64,000 nt of DNA from positions 1-64,000 of the forward strand of contig CAYVNW010000010.1 in the NCBI GenBank assembly GCA_964452915.1. Reading direction: 5' to 3'. The stretch comes from Colivivens sp964452915. GTDB lineage: Bacteria > Bacteroidota > Bacteroidia > Bacteroidales > Bacteroidaceae. Position 1 is the first letter of the stretch. Each line of letters begins with the position of its first letter. This document shows, piece by piece, positions 15,363-25,363 of this stretch. The position numbers and the translations under genes are program-made. The notes below the pieces were generated by a model, which did no database searches, was not told where the DNA came from, and saw nothing but the letters and a program-made list of their open reading frames with translations.

Positions 15363-17107
15363 ATTAATAATATCTCTAAACTACCCTTAGGAAAGACTTT
15401 CCTGCATTGTTGATAGCACAATTCTTTTATCTTGTCGAAGAAAACCGGAGGCATAAAACTCCATAGTTCACGTGCCATTGCAATGGAATCAATACGTGCC
15501 ACATCAGAATTAGGACAAACAGACAGAGCCACCTGCTTGATAAATTCTTTATTCATAACTACCTTGTGAGAATGGGTATCCAAATGGCCTTCTGCCAACT
15601 TCACTGCCTTACCAATCATTATGCCAAGGACAACACCAGTAAACCCAATGTTATAAGCTTTGGTTAATGACGCTCCGATGAAATTTCCATAATGTATAAC
15701 TCTCAGATTAGGATCTTTCTCATGTATTGCTTCTTCTCCCCTTTTACCAGAAGCAAGTCCAATGATTGTACATCCAATCGCTTTTGCAACTTCGAGTTCA
15801 CGACCAATACTTTCTACAAAAGCCTCATTGCTTAGAGGTGATACAATGCCTGATGTGCCTATGATACTAATACCATCGACAACACCTACTTTTGGATTAA
15901 ACGTGAGATGCGCCAGTGTCCGTCCTTCCTCTACAGATATAGTAATATCAAAATCTCCGTCAGAAATGCTTCGTATCTCATTCGTAATCATTTTGCGCGG
16001 AGTAGGATTTATTGCAGGTTCTCCAACAGGAATTCCCAAGCCAGGAAGAGTGACACGTCCTACACCCTCACCTTGAAGGAAACGAATGCCATTATGCCCT
16101 CGTTGAACCTTCGCAGTAATTTTACATCCCTTTGTCACGTCAGGATCATCATTGTAGTCCTTTATCACAGTAGCAATGCCTTTACCATCTATATGAGTTG
16201 GTATAGACATCGTTTCACCATCAGGTAATTTAAAACGGACTTCCTCAGATTCATCATCAAATAGTAAGGACAGCAGAGCAGCTTTCACGGCAGCTGTTGC
16301 GCACGCGCCTGTAGTGAATCCTGTTTTTAACTTAAAGAAATCGGGGACCAAATGTTCGATTGCACGCCGCAACCCATGCTTACCTGTAACGTATATCCAA
16401 TCTTCAGGCAACTTCGGGTATTCCACAACAAAAATCTTCAACCCCAGCTCCATAGCAGCTTGTATTTTATTGTCATATCCGCCAGTGCTTCCACTTTCTT
16501 TCGTTATTATCGCATCACATCCAATACTTTGCATAAGATTCTTTTCTTGCTCTTTTGTAGGCAATGCATTGTCTTCATTATAATAAAGAACATTTTTAAT
16601 AGGAAAGCCATTATCCGACACAACGTTAATACTCTCCTGCCTACGGAGTACTCTGAAGAACGTTGTGTGATTATGCCAATAGTCACTCAGTAAACTGATT
16701 GTGTTCACACCAGAAAGCGCCAGCAAACATTTGACTGGGTGCGCACAAAGGGATCGTACCGCCTCAGCAAAGTCCTTGCAATAGGACACGCCATCAACAT
16801 GCTCACCGAACGTACGTTGCACCCTGATTACAGGTATTTTGTCGTGTGTATGCTGCACACTTTCGCCTATTGTACGATGGAGTTCTGCTGCGAATGGATG
16901 GGCAGCATCTACAATACACTTTATTTCATTCTCATTGCAGAAACTTTCAATGTTTACAGCATTCATCGGACCATACAGTCTGACACAATGATCCGTGTGC
17001 ACATCTTGCAAAGATCCTTTCGTGGAATAATAAAAACGTTTCCCTGCCTTTTCACACACATCTACCGCCATACGGCCTTCAGTTGTACCGCCAAAGATCA
17101 ATATCAT
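15344..17107 (-). CDS. cbiJ-cbiD: CbiJ-CbiD fusion (precorrin-6A reductase / cobalt-precorrin-5B C1-methyltransferase)
   Basis: 587 residues, two enzymes in one chain. Residues 1 to about 255 are CbiJ/CobK (ILIFGGTTEGR start, DAAHPFA at 68-74, TKESGSTGGYDNK), which reduces cobalt-precorrin-6A. Residues from about 259 are CbiD (LKTGFTTGACATAA, GxGVGRVTLPGLG, GTSGIVSPLS), which methylates C1. The two act in sequence, CbiD product then CbiJ. The start overlaps cbiG-cbiF as ATGA. Confidence 0.93.
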   Translation of the reverse strand: MILIFGGTTEGRMAVDVCEKAGKRFYYSTKGSLQDVHTDHCVRLYGPMNAVNIESFCNENEIKCIVDAAHPFAAELHRTIGESVQHTHDKIPVIRVQRTFGEHVDGVSYCKDFAEAVRSLCAHPVKCLLALSGVNTISLLSDYWHNHTTFFRVLRRQESINVVSDNGFPIKNVLYYNEDNALPTKEQEKNLMQSIGCDAIITKESGSTGGYDNKIQAAMELGLKIFVVEYPKLPEDWIYVTGKHGLRRAIEHLVPDFFKLKTGFTTGACATAAVKAALLSLLFDDESEEVRFKLPDGETMSIPTHIDGKGIATVIKDYNDDPDVTKGCKITAKVQRGHNGIRFLQGEGVGRVTLPGLGIPVGEPAINPTPRKMITNEIRSISDGDFDITISVEEGRTLAHLTFNPKVGVVDGISIIGTSGIVSPLSNEAFVESIGRELEVAKAIGCTIIGLASGKRGEEAIHEKDPNLRVIHYGNFIGASLTKAYNIGFTGVVLGIMIGKAVKLAEGHLDTHSHKVVMNKEFIKQVALSVCPNSDVARIDSIAMARELWSFMPPVFFDKIKELCYQQCRKVFPKGSLEILLICDAQV

Positions 17108-18882
17108 TGCTTTCCTTTTCTGAACAGATGTGTAAAATGACTGTCATATAGCTTACTATAACCTCGACGGTTGTCAATTGCTTTGCCCACAACAATCATT
17201 GTGGTAAGTGTTAGATTGTTATCGTGGATGATCTTTGCAAGATCTTTCAGTTGTCCTCTGAATATTTTCTGATCCTTCCACGTTAGTTTATAACACGCGG
17301 CAACTGGAGTATCCGGAGGATAGCCTCCGGCAAGCAACTCATCTTGGATCTGTTGCACTAACGATGCAGATAAAAATATACACATAGTGCTTTGATGGGA
17401 AGCAAGCAATCTTATTTTTTCTTTTTCAGGCGTTGGAGTACGTCCTTCACCACGTGTCAGAATAATTGTTTGGCATTCTTCCGGAATAGTAAATTCACTG
17501 CGCAATTCGGCTGCCGCAGCAAGGAAACTACTTATACCAGGAGTAATGTGGTAATCCATATTGTATCTATCAAAGAAATTCATTTGTTCTTGAATGGCAC
17601 CATAAATACAAGGATCGCCTGTATGCAACCGGACTACCAGTTTGCCATCATCGTAGAATTTCTTCATTAAGTTGAATTGTTCTTCTAAGTCTAGATCAGC
17701 AGATGAACGGACTACAGCTCCCACTTTCGCACAATACGTAAGTTCACGTGGAACCAAACTGCCAGCGTAGAGTATCAAATCAGCTTTTTCTAAGAACTTA
17801 CGACCACGAACACTTATCAAGTCAGGATCTCCCGGACCCGCACCCACTATTTCTATATGACCTTCCCTCTTTACGTAATTGTCTTGCGCAATTGCGTACG
17901 TGTAATATGATCTGCGGTCATCAACCATGACATATCCCTTTTGCTTTTCTATTATTAATGTTGAATTCGGATTTGCTACTTTTGCGGCAGATTCAGCAAC
18001 ACCATAACAGCCAGTTACCTCAAAGACTTTGTCAGAGGGATTAGGAACCTTTATTTTTGACAGGATTTCCGATGGATAAACATGTACCGTAGCATTAGGA
18101 ATCAGTTCATGTAATTTAGCCAGCATAGGCTCATTTTTTTTCAGTTCAATAGTTCCGATTGTATATATAGACTCCTGTGCATAGCCAGCATCTTTAATTT
18201 CATGCAGCAGTTGTTCCGCAGCGTCAGGATGTACATCCTTTTGGCAGCCAACTCCCAAATGGAGACATTTAGGGAAATACTGTATCATATTCTTTGCCTT
18301 AAATGAATGCAGCCTCGGCGACACTAATATAACAAGTTCATATTGGGTTTTGTCAGTTTTGGTTTGTTTTTCAAATTTCTGAAAATCATAGAACACATCC
18401 ACATGCTCTGGGCAAGAGGATTCCAATGAATCAGTTCCAGCGTCTTTATACTCAAGAATTAAAGCAGTTGGGGATTTATTGACAAATGCAAATATGGCTT
18501 TATTCATTTCGTCATGACTGATTGGCCGTTGATTCCAACCGTTCTGCCTTGCGAGAGTGTCGAGTTGCCACAATCCTGTATTGTCACTTTGCGTTGTGAT
18601 AATTGCTTCGCCCTTTATTATTTTTGCAATCTGGCGTGCCAGGTCGTTTGCGCCTCCTACATGACCGGAAAGCACGGGTATCACATACTTTCCCATTGAG
18701 TCGACACATACCACAGCAGGATCGGAATACTTATCCTTGACGAAAGGAGCAATCTTCCTCACACAAATTCCCAGCGCTCCAATGAAGATAACCGCATCCT
18801 TTTTTGTTGCTTCACCAAGTCCTCGTTCGATGATCCCAGCGAGCTCTTTACCTTTCTTATTTATTGTTTCGAATCGTATCAT
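17104..18882 (-). CDS. cbiG-cbiF: CbiG-CbiF fusion (cobalt-precorrin-5A hydrolase / C11-methyltransferase)
   Basis: 592 residues. CbiG spans about 1-335 (GALGICVRKIAPFVKDK, PVLSGHVGGANDLA, then the C-terminal GVGCQKD region) and opens the delta-lactone ring. CbiF spans 341 to the end (IEIVGAGPGDPDLISVRG, the SAM-binding tetrapyrrole methylase start; ITPGISSFLAAAAEL) and methylates C11 just before the CbiG step. The order in the chain is opposite to the order of reactions. It overlaps both neighbours as ATGA. Confidence 0.93.
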   Translation of the reverse strand: MIRFETINKKGKELAGIIERGLGEATKKDAVIFIGALGICVRKIAPFVKDKYSDPAVVCVDSMGKYVIPVLSGHVGGANDLARQIAKIIKGEAIITTQSDNTGLWQLDTLARQNGWNQRPISHDEMNKAIFAFVNKSPTALILEYKDAGTDSLESSCPEHVDVFYDFQKFEKQTKTDKTQYELVILVSPRLHSFKAKNMIQYFPKCLHLGVGCQKDVHPDAAEQLLHEIKDAGYAQESIYTIGTIELKKNEPMLAKLHELIPNATVHVYPSEILSKIKVPNPSDKVFEVTGCYGVAESAAKVANPNSTLIIEKQKGYVMVDDRRSYYTYAIAQDNYVKREGHIEIVGAGPGDPDLISVRGRKFLEKADLILYAGSLVPRELTYCAKVGAVVRSSADLDLEEQFNLMKKFYDDGKLVVRLHTGDPCIYGAIQEQMNFFDRYNMDYHITPGISSFLAAAAELRSEFTIPEECQTIILTRGEGRTPTPEKEKIRLLASHQSTMCIFLSASLVQQIQDELLAGGYPPDTPVAACYKLTWKDQKIFRGQLKDLAKIIHDNNLTLTTMIVVGKAIDNRRGYSKLYDSHFTHLFRKGKQ

Positions 18883-20048
18883 TGTGCTTTAAGTATTGCA
18901 ATTGGATTGTTATTATCAACAGTTATAAGATATTCCTTCTTAATAGTCATCCCTATTTCGTCAATCCCGTCAATAAACATCTGCTTGGTCGTCTTACTTA
19001 CAGAATTGAACACAATCACCCCGTTAGGCAACAAGACATTCTTTATTTTTTTCAACATCTCTTTCAGCTTTCCGCCGTGTCCGCCAATGAATACCGCCTC
19101 AGGTGCTTCATAATCAGAAATGTCGACTTGCATGAAATCTCCTATCACAGTATGGATACCAGGAGCATGAAACTTCCTGCAGTTCTGCTCCATTATTTCC
19201 GCGCATTCACTTCGTAACTCAAAAGATGTTATATGCAGGTGCGGATACCTGAGTTTAGCTTCAATACTTACACTTCCTGTACAGAAACCAATATCCCAAA
19301 AAGAATGTCTGCATCCCAAATCGAGCATAGAGACAGAACACAAACGAACAGGCATCTTTGTTATCATTTTCTTGCGGTTGTCAAGTAAAGAGAATTCTTC
19401 ATCTTGTATACCCATTCTTCTGTTCCTCTCCTTCATGCGTTTCAGAATGACACAATTAGGAACGCCATATATGACTTTCTCGTCATAAACGCCAACACTT
19501 TCTGTCTCCTCATTACCAAGGTTAGAGCCGACAAACATGTCATAGTTGTCAAAACCAAAAAACCTCATCCTTGCATGTATATTGTGAGGAGTCTTGTTTT
19601 TGTCTGTCAAGCAACCAATCATTGGCTCGTCATTTATCAATGCCTCATCAAGTTTATCCCAAGACCTGCCAGTAAGCGATACACACCTCATGTCTTGATA
19701 AGGCATATTCATCCGATGGGCAAGCATTTGCAACGAATTAAATGACGGGTAAACTTTCATCGATACATCCGGACACTCTCGCATAACAGTGTTTGCGAAT
19801 CCATAAAAGAAAGGATCACCAGAAGCGAATATAATAATGTCGTCGTATTTCGTATATTCTTGGAAAACACTGCAGATCGGTACGACTATATCAATCCATA
19901 TAGCCGTATCAGGCAACAAAGGCTTCATAATCTCATGATGTCTCCTACCACCGGAAAAGACCCTTCCTCCCGTGATTACAGCCATAATATCGGGAGAGAA
20001 CCATTGTTTTCTGCTATCTGTGATTCCTATAATTGTACAAGAGTGCAT
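18879..20048 (-). CDS. cbiE-cbiT: CbiE-CbiT fusion (cobalt-precorrin-7 methyltransferase / decarboxylase)
   Basis: 389 residues, comparable to CobL of the aerobic pathway. CbiE (about 1-205) has FASGDPFFYGF (74-84) and VSLTGRSW. CbiT (about 215-389) has WDIGFCTGSVSIEA (251-264), the SAM-binding loop of class I methyltransferases, and FIGGHGGKLKEML. Together they methylate C5 and C15 and decarboxylate the acetate side chain. The gene follows the broken LRR gene by about 48 bp. Confidence 0.92.
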   Translation of the reverse strand: MHSCTIIGITDSRKQWFSPDIMAVITGGRVFSGGRRHHEIMKPLLPDTAIWIDIVVPICSVFQEYTKYDDIIIFASGDPFFYGFANTVMRECPDVSMKVYPSFNSLQMLAHRMNMPYQDMRCVSLTGRSWDKLDEALINDEPMIGCLTDKNKTPHNIHARMRFFGFDNYDMFVGSNLGNEETESVGVYDEKVIYGVPNCVILKRMKERNRRMGIQDEEFSLLDNRKKMITKMPVRLCSVSMLDLGCRHSFWDIGFCTGSVSIEAKLRYPHLHITSFELRSECAEIMEQNCRKFHAPGIHTVIGDFMQVDISDYEAPEAVFIGGHGGKLKEMLKKIKNVLLPNGVIVFNSVSKTTKQMFIDGIDEIGMTIKKEYLITVDNNNPIAILKAQ

Positions 20049-20096
20049 AGTGGATAAAAATTTGTGGACTGGTGCAAGACCTGTCCCTACATTAGT

Positions 20097-21051
20097 TTAG
20101 TGTGTCCTCATGTATTCATACACATTAAGCGCGTCCTGTGAGTCGACCTGTCCGTCGTTGTTGGTATCAACGTTCATAGCATCGAACTCTATAGACAACT
20201 CAGAGTCTTCCATAAGATCGGGTGTTACATACTCGCCATAAGCTATTTGTTCAGTAACATCCTCGCCATTGAACGTCACTTTAGTGTAACCATCAGGAAT
20301 CCTAAGTATCATTGGAATTCCTTTCTCCACCTCATTGACTACAACAGGTATATTACCATATTTAATAGTAACTAAGACAAGAGATTCTTCGCTAATAAAA
20401 GATGAAAATTTAGACCATACAGGATCTGCTGCGTATGCATACTCACTTCCTAAAGGTATAACACATGAACACGTTTCATAGTTGCTAAACACATTATCAG
20501 ATATAGATAATGGAATTTCCCAATCGACTTCCACCTCATTCAAGCTATCACATCCATTGAAAGCGTAATCCTCTAAGACTGCACACCGAACTCGGAATGA
20601 TGACCGATGTCAATTTTGAACAGTATGCAAACACCTGTTTATCAATGAGACCTACCGAATTAGGAATGTTTATAGATTCCAGGTTGGTACAATTTGCAAA
20701 CGCCTTGGCACCGATGCTATTCACAGAGTTTCCGAGGACAATGGATGTCAACCCAGTACAATTTTCAAACGCAGATTCATAAATTGTAGTGACTGTGTTT
20801 GGAATATTAACGGAGGTGATTTTGTCACCCGAAAAAGCATATGATAAAATAGTGGTTACGGTGTAAGTCTTACCATTGTAAGTCACCGAAGAAGGTAGGA
20901 CGATATCTCCAGAATACAAATTATCCCCCTGTGTAACAAATACTTGCTCTCCCGCGATGTTGTAATATATTCCATTACTGACAAAGTCATAAGCGGCACA
21001 ATATGCAAGTGGCATAAACAGACATTGTAATAAGAGTAGATATTTATTCAT
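20097..21051 (-). pseudogene. BspA-type LRR protein with dockerin-like tail, frameshifted
   Basis: Two frames that together make one protein of about 315 residues. The first (21051-20548) has a signal peptide (cleavage near AYCA), a YNIAGEQV start domain and BspA/TpLRR repeats (TSVNIPNTVTTI, AFENCTGLTSI). At about 20580 the frame shifts: the next frame reads EDYAFNGCDSLNEVEV, the expected repeat continuation, with no start of its own. One extra base in CTTAGAGG explains it. The end (20160-20100) is DTNNDGQVDSQDALNVYEY, a calcium-binding dockerin-like repeat. Probably once surface-exposed. It has its own promoter within the cobalamin locus. Confidence 0.85.
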
Positions 21052-21182
21052 GTTTTTAATGTATTTAGACCTGTGGCTTCGGATCAGGCAGTTAATAATG
21101 GTACTTTATGCTATAGCAAATATCAAAGAGCGAAGCCAAACTATTACGTACGAATGTATAGTCTCTTCTTTACTTACTAAGA

Positions 21183-21214
21183 CAAAGTTAATTCATTATT
21201 TTTGTTTCAACAAA
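21183..21214 (-). promoter_or_regulatory. Promoter upstream of LRR gene
   Basis: Minus strand TTTG (21214-21211), 20 bp, TAACTTTG (21190-21183). The leader is about 125 nt and contains a 7-bp inverted repeat (GGCTTCG near 21071, CGAAGCC near 21132). It could also feed cbiE-cbiT and later genes. Confidence 0.65.
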
Positions 21215-21257
21215 TCTTTAACTATATAATTAATATTTGATATTAAAAATATGCATC

Positions 21258-22655
21258 TTAAACATCACGTCCCGGCCTCAATTGTGACGCATCATCAAAC
21301 GTAAGGATACTGTTTACCAAAGTCGCAGCCAAATTACTACCGCCTTTACGTCCTTCAACTATAATTTTAGGGATATCAGTAAACACCTTCACCGCATGTT
21401 TACTTTCTTCGACATGAACGAATCCCACAGGGCAACCAATTATACCTGCTGGTTTGCATTTCTTTTGTCTCATCAAGCTACATAATTCAAGCAGTGCAGT
21501 AGGAGCGTTTCCAATGGCATACAAGGCATTGGGATATGCTTCCGCTGCAGTGCGCATTGAAGCTTGAGCACGTGTGATGTCATGCGTTTTTGCGGTTTCA
21601 GCAATTTGAGGGTCATTAATATAGCAAATCACATTAATGCCAAGACGTTCCAATGCTCCTTTGCGTATGCCGGAAGCTACCATTGTCACATCAGTTACTA
21701 TAGTTGTCAATTCTTTTCGCTTGATTTTATCAAATATGAGCCCTGTGGCATTCTCATCCATCCATAGCAAATCTTCCATTTCAAAGTCTACTGTAGTATG
21801 TATAGCATGTAACAGTGGCCACAGTCTCCATATAGGAATATCGGGATGTTTTAATTCCCTACGTATCGTCTGGAATGATTGGATCATAATATTCTGCCCA
21901 ACATTCTTCCCGTTTCCATTATCTGTGCGGAAATAACCTCGTGGCGTAATAAATGAGCCATTCCAATTATATGATTGACTATTACCAATGATTACGACAG
22001 TAAACATATCAACATTTTCAGGATCAAAGTTTTTTAATGTTGTCAGACAAACATTCTGGTCTGCACGTCCTGCTTGTCGCACGTAGCCGACTACGTTATC
22101 TTCTGTTCTGTACTGTAAGAAAATTTCTTTGAGTCTGTAGAGTTGCCAATAACGCCCATTACTTTTGGGATTATAGACGGCTGTTACAAAATCTGCTTCA
22201 GCAGCAGCCTTTATCCTTTTCTCTATCAATTGCCATGGTGTCATCAAATCGCTTAACGAAATCACACAAAAGTCATGTCCCATAGGAGCACCAAGCAGAG
22301 AAGCGGCTTTCTGAAACGCACTTATTCCTGGAATGACTACAATATCAGGATCTATATCACTGTTTTTTTTCATTTCATAAATCAGTGGAGCCATTCCGTA
22401 TATTCCGGCATCCCCACTTGAAATGACACAGACCGTGAGCCCTTGTCTTGCATAGTCAAATGCAAGACTGGCACGGTCTATTTCTTTTTTCATACCTGTA
22501 TCTACGCATTTAGTTCCGGCTTTGATGAACGGCCGAACAAACTGAAAGTAATATTTGTATCCAACCACCACATCACAGTCCTTCAACACGTTAACAGCAG
22601 CAGGAGTAATATCCTCTACAGACCCAGGTCCGATACCTACAATATATATTTTCAT
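21258..22655 (-). CDS. cbiH-cbiC: CbiH-CbiC fusion (precorrin-3B C17-methyltransferase / precorrin-8X methylmutase)
   Basis: 465 residues. CbiH (1 to about 245) starts MKIYIVGIGPG and has ISSGDAGIYGMA (79-90) and IPGISAFQKAASLLGAP. It methylates C17 with ring contraction. CbiC (about 272-465) carries the catalytic His in HAIHTTVDFE (H286), GNAPTALLEL and CPVGFV (408-413). It moves a methyl from C11 to C12, giving cobyrinic acid. The two steps are not consecutive. The start overlaps the receptor stop by one base (TGATG). Confidence 0.93.
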   Translation of the reverse strand: MKIYIVGIGPGSVEDITPAAVNVLKDCDVVVGYKYYFQFVRPFIKAGTKCVDTGMKKEIDRASLAFDYARQGLTVCVISSGDAGIYGMAPLIYEMKKNSDIDPDIVVIPGISAFQKAASLLGAPMGHDFCVISLSDLMTPWQLIEKRIKAAAEADFVTAVYNPKSNGRYWQLYRLKEIFLQYRTEDNVVGYVRQAGRADQNVCLTTLKNFDPENVDMFTVVIIGNSQSYNWNGSFITPRGYFRTDNGNGKNVGQNIMIQSFQTIRRELKHPDIPIWRLWPLLHAIHTTVDFEMEDLLWMDENATGLIFDKIKRKELTTIVTDVTMVASGIRKGALERLGINVICYINDPQIAETAKTHDITRAQASMRTAAEAYPNALYAIGNAPTALLELCSLMRQKKCKPAGIIGCPVGFVHVEESKHAVKVFTDIPKIIVEGRKGGSNLAATLVNSILTFDDASQLRPGRDV

Positions 22656-24739
22656 CAGTCAGTAAATTTCACTGCAAAACTAACATATAAAGCCCTTCCG
22701 GGATTGATTGTTGAGAAGTTTGAGTTCCAATAGCTTGTATCTCTCTTATTGAACAGGTTCTCGATTCCAAGACCGGGCTCAAGTGTTACCTGCCGTAAAG
22801 CGATCGTATGTCGTGTGTTCAAATCCCATTGCTGATAATGCGGAGCATAACCATATGTACTGCTATAGCGTTTACCTTGTATATGTCCATTTATACTGAT
22901 GTTCAAACGGTAATTTCCCCATGAATGATCCCAAGTTGCGGAAATGTTAGCTACATTTCTTACGCTCTTGTCTACAGGACTCTCTGTAACAACATATGTT
23001 TGAGTGTTTTTATCAAGACTCTTGGTCTTTGCTTTCGCATCAGTATAGGTGTAGCCTCCACTGAGCGTGAAGCCATATGGAAGAATTAACTTCAAGTTGG
23101 CGTTGATGCCCTTGATGGTTGCTTTATCGATATTATCACGTTGCCGGATAGTTGTCCAGCCATCGTTATATAAATCCGTCAGATGCTCACTTCCATCAAT
23201 TTCTTCCTGAGTCATTGTACGGTAATTTATCATATCATGGATTTTATTGATGAATCCACTGGTGCTTACACTGAACCAATTGTTTGAGTATTCTGCATTT
23301 GCATTCCAAAAGTCATTCTTCTCGGCTTTAAGGGATATGTTGTTGAGGGTGTATCGTGATGCGGTCTTTGCTTGATCAGTTGCATAAAGTTGTGATAGGG
23401 TTGGAGTTTTATATCCGCCTGCATAACTTGCTCTGAACCGGAATCCATCTATATGATAGAACAGTCCGACATCGGGTGTAAAATTGCTGTCAAAGTTGTC
23501 GTTATACGTGTATCGTAAACCGATAACGCCTTCAAGTCCCGTAAGAATGTTTATTTCGTCTTGTACAAAGAAATTATAAGTATTGGTTGTCTCCGAATCA
23601 ATATTATCGCTTTCGCTTGTAAGGTAATCCTGAATAAACTCGATGCCACCATAGAGTTTGTTCCAATCTGCCAATCGGAATATGCCTCGTACATTCTCAT
23701 TATAATAATGTGTACGTTTGCGTGTCACGCTATATCTTTCCTTCTCCGCAGTTTGCCAATAATTGTATTTCGATGTAAAATTATCGCTATACAAGTCAAG
23801 GTATAAATGGATTTTATTTGTTGGAGTCCAACGTGCACCCGCACCATACAAATATGATTCGTGATGCAAATCATAAGTATATGCGGTTCTTTGTTTGTAG
23901 TTGTACTCTCCTGTCGATCGATCTTTTGACTGAGTAAAATAGACAGCCGACTGCGGCCTGTCTGTTTTATAGTCATAATAGTCACCGCGTACATACACAC
24001 TAAACTTATCATTGAAACGCCATTCTAATCTGCCGTTTAAGTCATTACTGTGAAAACCGGTTGACATAGGTCTGCCTGTCAGCTTATACACAGAACTGTC
24101 GCCTTCCGAGAACTTTTGATAAGGATTCACTTGCCAATTAGCCGCTTGCTTGTGCTTGTACGACAAGAAACTTGAGAACTTACCTGCATTCACATCCACA
24201 TTGATGTCTTCATCAAAACGGTTTTTACTTGTAATCCTTGTGTTATTCGATACATTGACTCCTGACTTTTCGTCATTCGTGATGATATTTATCACACCGG
24301 CAATGGCATCGCTTCCATAGAGTGCACTCGCAGCACCCGGAAGTATTTCTATACGCTTTATGTTACTGATGCTAATACGGTCCCAGCGATCATCACCACT
24401 TACACGCTTGCCATTTTCAAGAATCAAAAGATAATCATCGCTCACACCATTGAAATTCACAAACGTACCCATTCCGTTAGTGTGTGTCGTGATATTGGTT
24501 GTAAGTTTGGTCAACGCTTCTTGTAAGCTGGTCACTTGTGAATCTTTCAATTCTTTAGCAGAAATGACTTTAACTGCTACAGGTGAATTTTCAGCCTTAT
24601 GATATGTACCGGTTCCGGTTACGACAACAGGATTGAGAGATATGGTGCTTATTGAGTCGCGCGATTGTGCACTCATTTCACCGGATACTGATAGAAATAT
24701 CACCGATGCTACAGCTGTAATTAATTGGCTATGTTCCAT
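22655..24739 (-). CDS. TonB-dependent receptor, probable corrinoid uptake (second)
   Basis: 694 residues. Signal peptide ending near SAQS, plug domain (VVVTGTGTYHK to about 150, with LYGSDAIAGVINI), then a beta-barrel ending in a C-terminal aromatic strand (YVSFAVKFTD). No N-terminal carboxypeptidase-like domain, so it is BtuB/FepA-like and not SusC-like. Its place inside the cobalamin operon suggests transport of cobalamin, a precursor or a cobalt chelate across the outer membrane. It is related to the receptor at 27621 only at family level, so two substrates are plausible. Confidence 0.85.
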   Translation of the reverse strand: MEHSQLITAVASVIFLSVSGEMSAQSRDSISTISLNPVVVTGTGTYHKAENSPVAVKVISAKELKDSQVTSLQEALTKLTTNITTHTNGMGTFVNFNGVSDDYLLILENGKRVSGDDRWDRISISNIKRIEILPGAASALYGSDAIAGVINIITNDEKSGVNVSNNTRITSKNRFDEDINVDVNAGKFSSFLSYKHKQAANWQVNPYQKFSEGDSSVYKLTGRPMSTGFHSNDLNGRLEWRFNDKFSVYVRGDYYDYKTDRPQSAVYFTQSKDRSTGEYNYKQRTAYTYDLHHESYLYGAGARWTPTNKIHLYLDLYSDNFTSKYNYWQTAEKERYSVTRKRTHYYNENVRGIFRLADWNKLYGGIEFIQDYLTSESDNIDSETTNTYNFFVQDEINILTGLEGVIGLRYTYNDNFDSNFTPDVGLFYHIDGFRFRASYAGGYKTPTLSQLYATDQAKTASRYTLNNISLKAEKNDFWNANAEYSNNWFSVSTSGFINKIHDMINYRTMTQEEIDGSEHLTDLYNDGWTTIRQRDNIDKATIKGINANLKLILPYGFTLSGGYTYTDAKAKTKSLDKNTQTYVVTESPVDKSVRNVANISATWDHSWGNYRLNISINGHIQGKRYSSTYGYAPHYQQWDLNTRHTIALRQVTLEPGLGIENLFNKRDTSYWNSNFSTINPGRALYVSFAVKFTD

Positions 24740-24757
24740 ATCTCCAAGTAATTTAAA

Positions 24758-25333
24758 TCAATCTTCTTCTTTCCCTGTTTGAGATTGCCTTTCCCAAACA
24801 ACCTCAGCGACACCGGCATCTTGGTTTTGCTTTCTTGCAAGCACAAAAAAATAATCGCTCAAACGGTTCATGTATGCCAAAAGATTCTCATCGACAGTAA
24901 CACCAGACTCGACAAGACGAAGTATTTCACGCTCGCACCTACGGCATACTGTTCTGCAAACATGTGAGTAAGACGCACGCTTACTTCCTCCCGGCAGGAT
25001 AAACATCTTCTGAAGTGGGACCATTGCCTGCAGGCGATCTATTTCTGTTTCTATTTCGCATACCATATCCGCAGTTATCGTATTACCCTCGCGCACTGCT
25101 GTTGTTGTATTATCTGTTGCAAGATATCCTCCTACAATAAACAGTTTACTCTGGATATTAAGAAGAAACTTCTTGTCTGCGTAGTCATCTAAATATGTTA
25201 TAAGCAATCCAACATGAGCATTCAGCTCGTCTACTGTTCCATAACTTTCAAGACGTTGACAACATTTGCTTACTCTTTGTCCTCCGACAAGTGAAGTTTG
25301 TCCCTTGTCTCCTGTTTTAGTATATACTTTCAT
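24758..25333 (-). CDS. PduO-type ATP:cob(I)alamin adenosyltransferase
   Basis: 191 residues. TKTGDKGQTSLVGG (residues 5-18) and CRRCEREILRL are the signatures of the PduO/ATR family, which adenosylates cob(I)alamin or corrinoid precursors; GTVDELNAHVG is also conserved. In this operon it likely fills the CobA/CobO role, supplying the adenosyl ligand before CobQ. It lies 18 bp upstream of the second receptor. Confidence 0.92.
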   Translation of the reverse strand: MKVYTKTGDKGQTSLVGGQRVSKCCQRLESYGTVDELNAHVGLLITYLDDYADKKFLLNIQSKLFIVGGYLATDNTTTAVREGNTITADMVCEIETEIDRLQAMVPLQKMFILPGGSKRASYSHVCRTVCRRCEREILRLVESGVTVDENLLAYMNRLSDYFFVLARKQNQDAGVAEVVWERQSQTGKEED

Positions 25334-25363
25334 AATTTTGTGGTTTTGATATTAAAAACTTTA

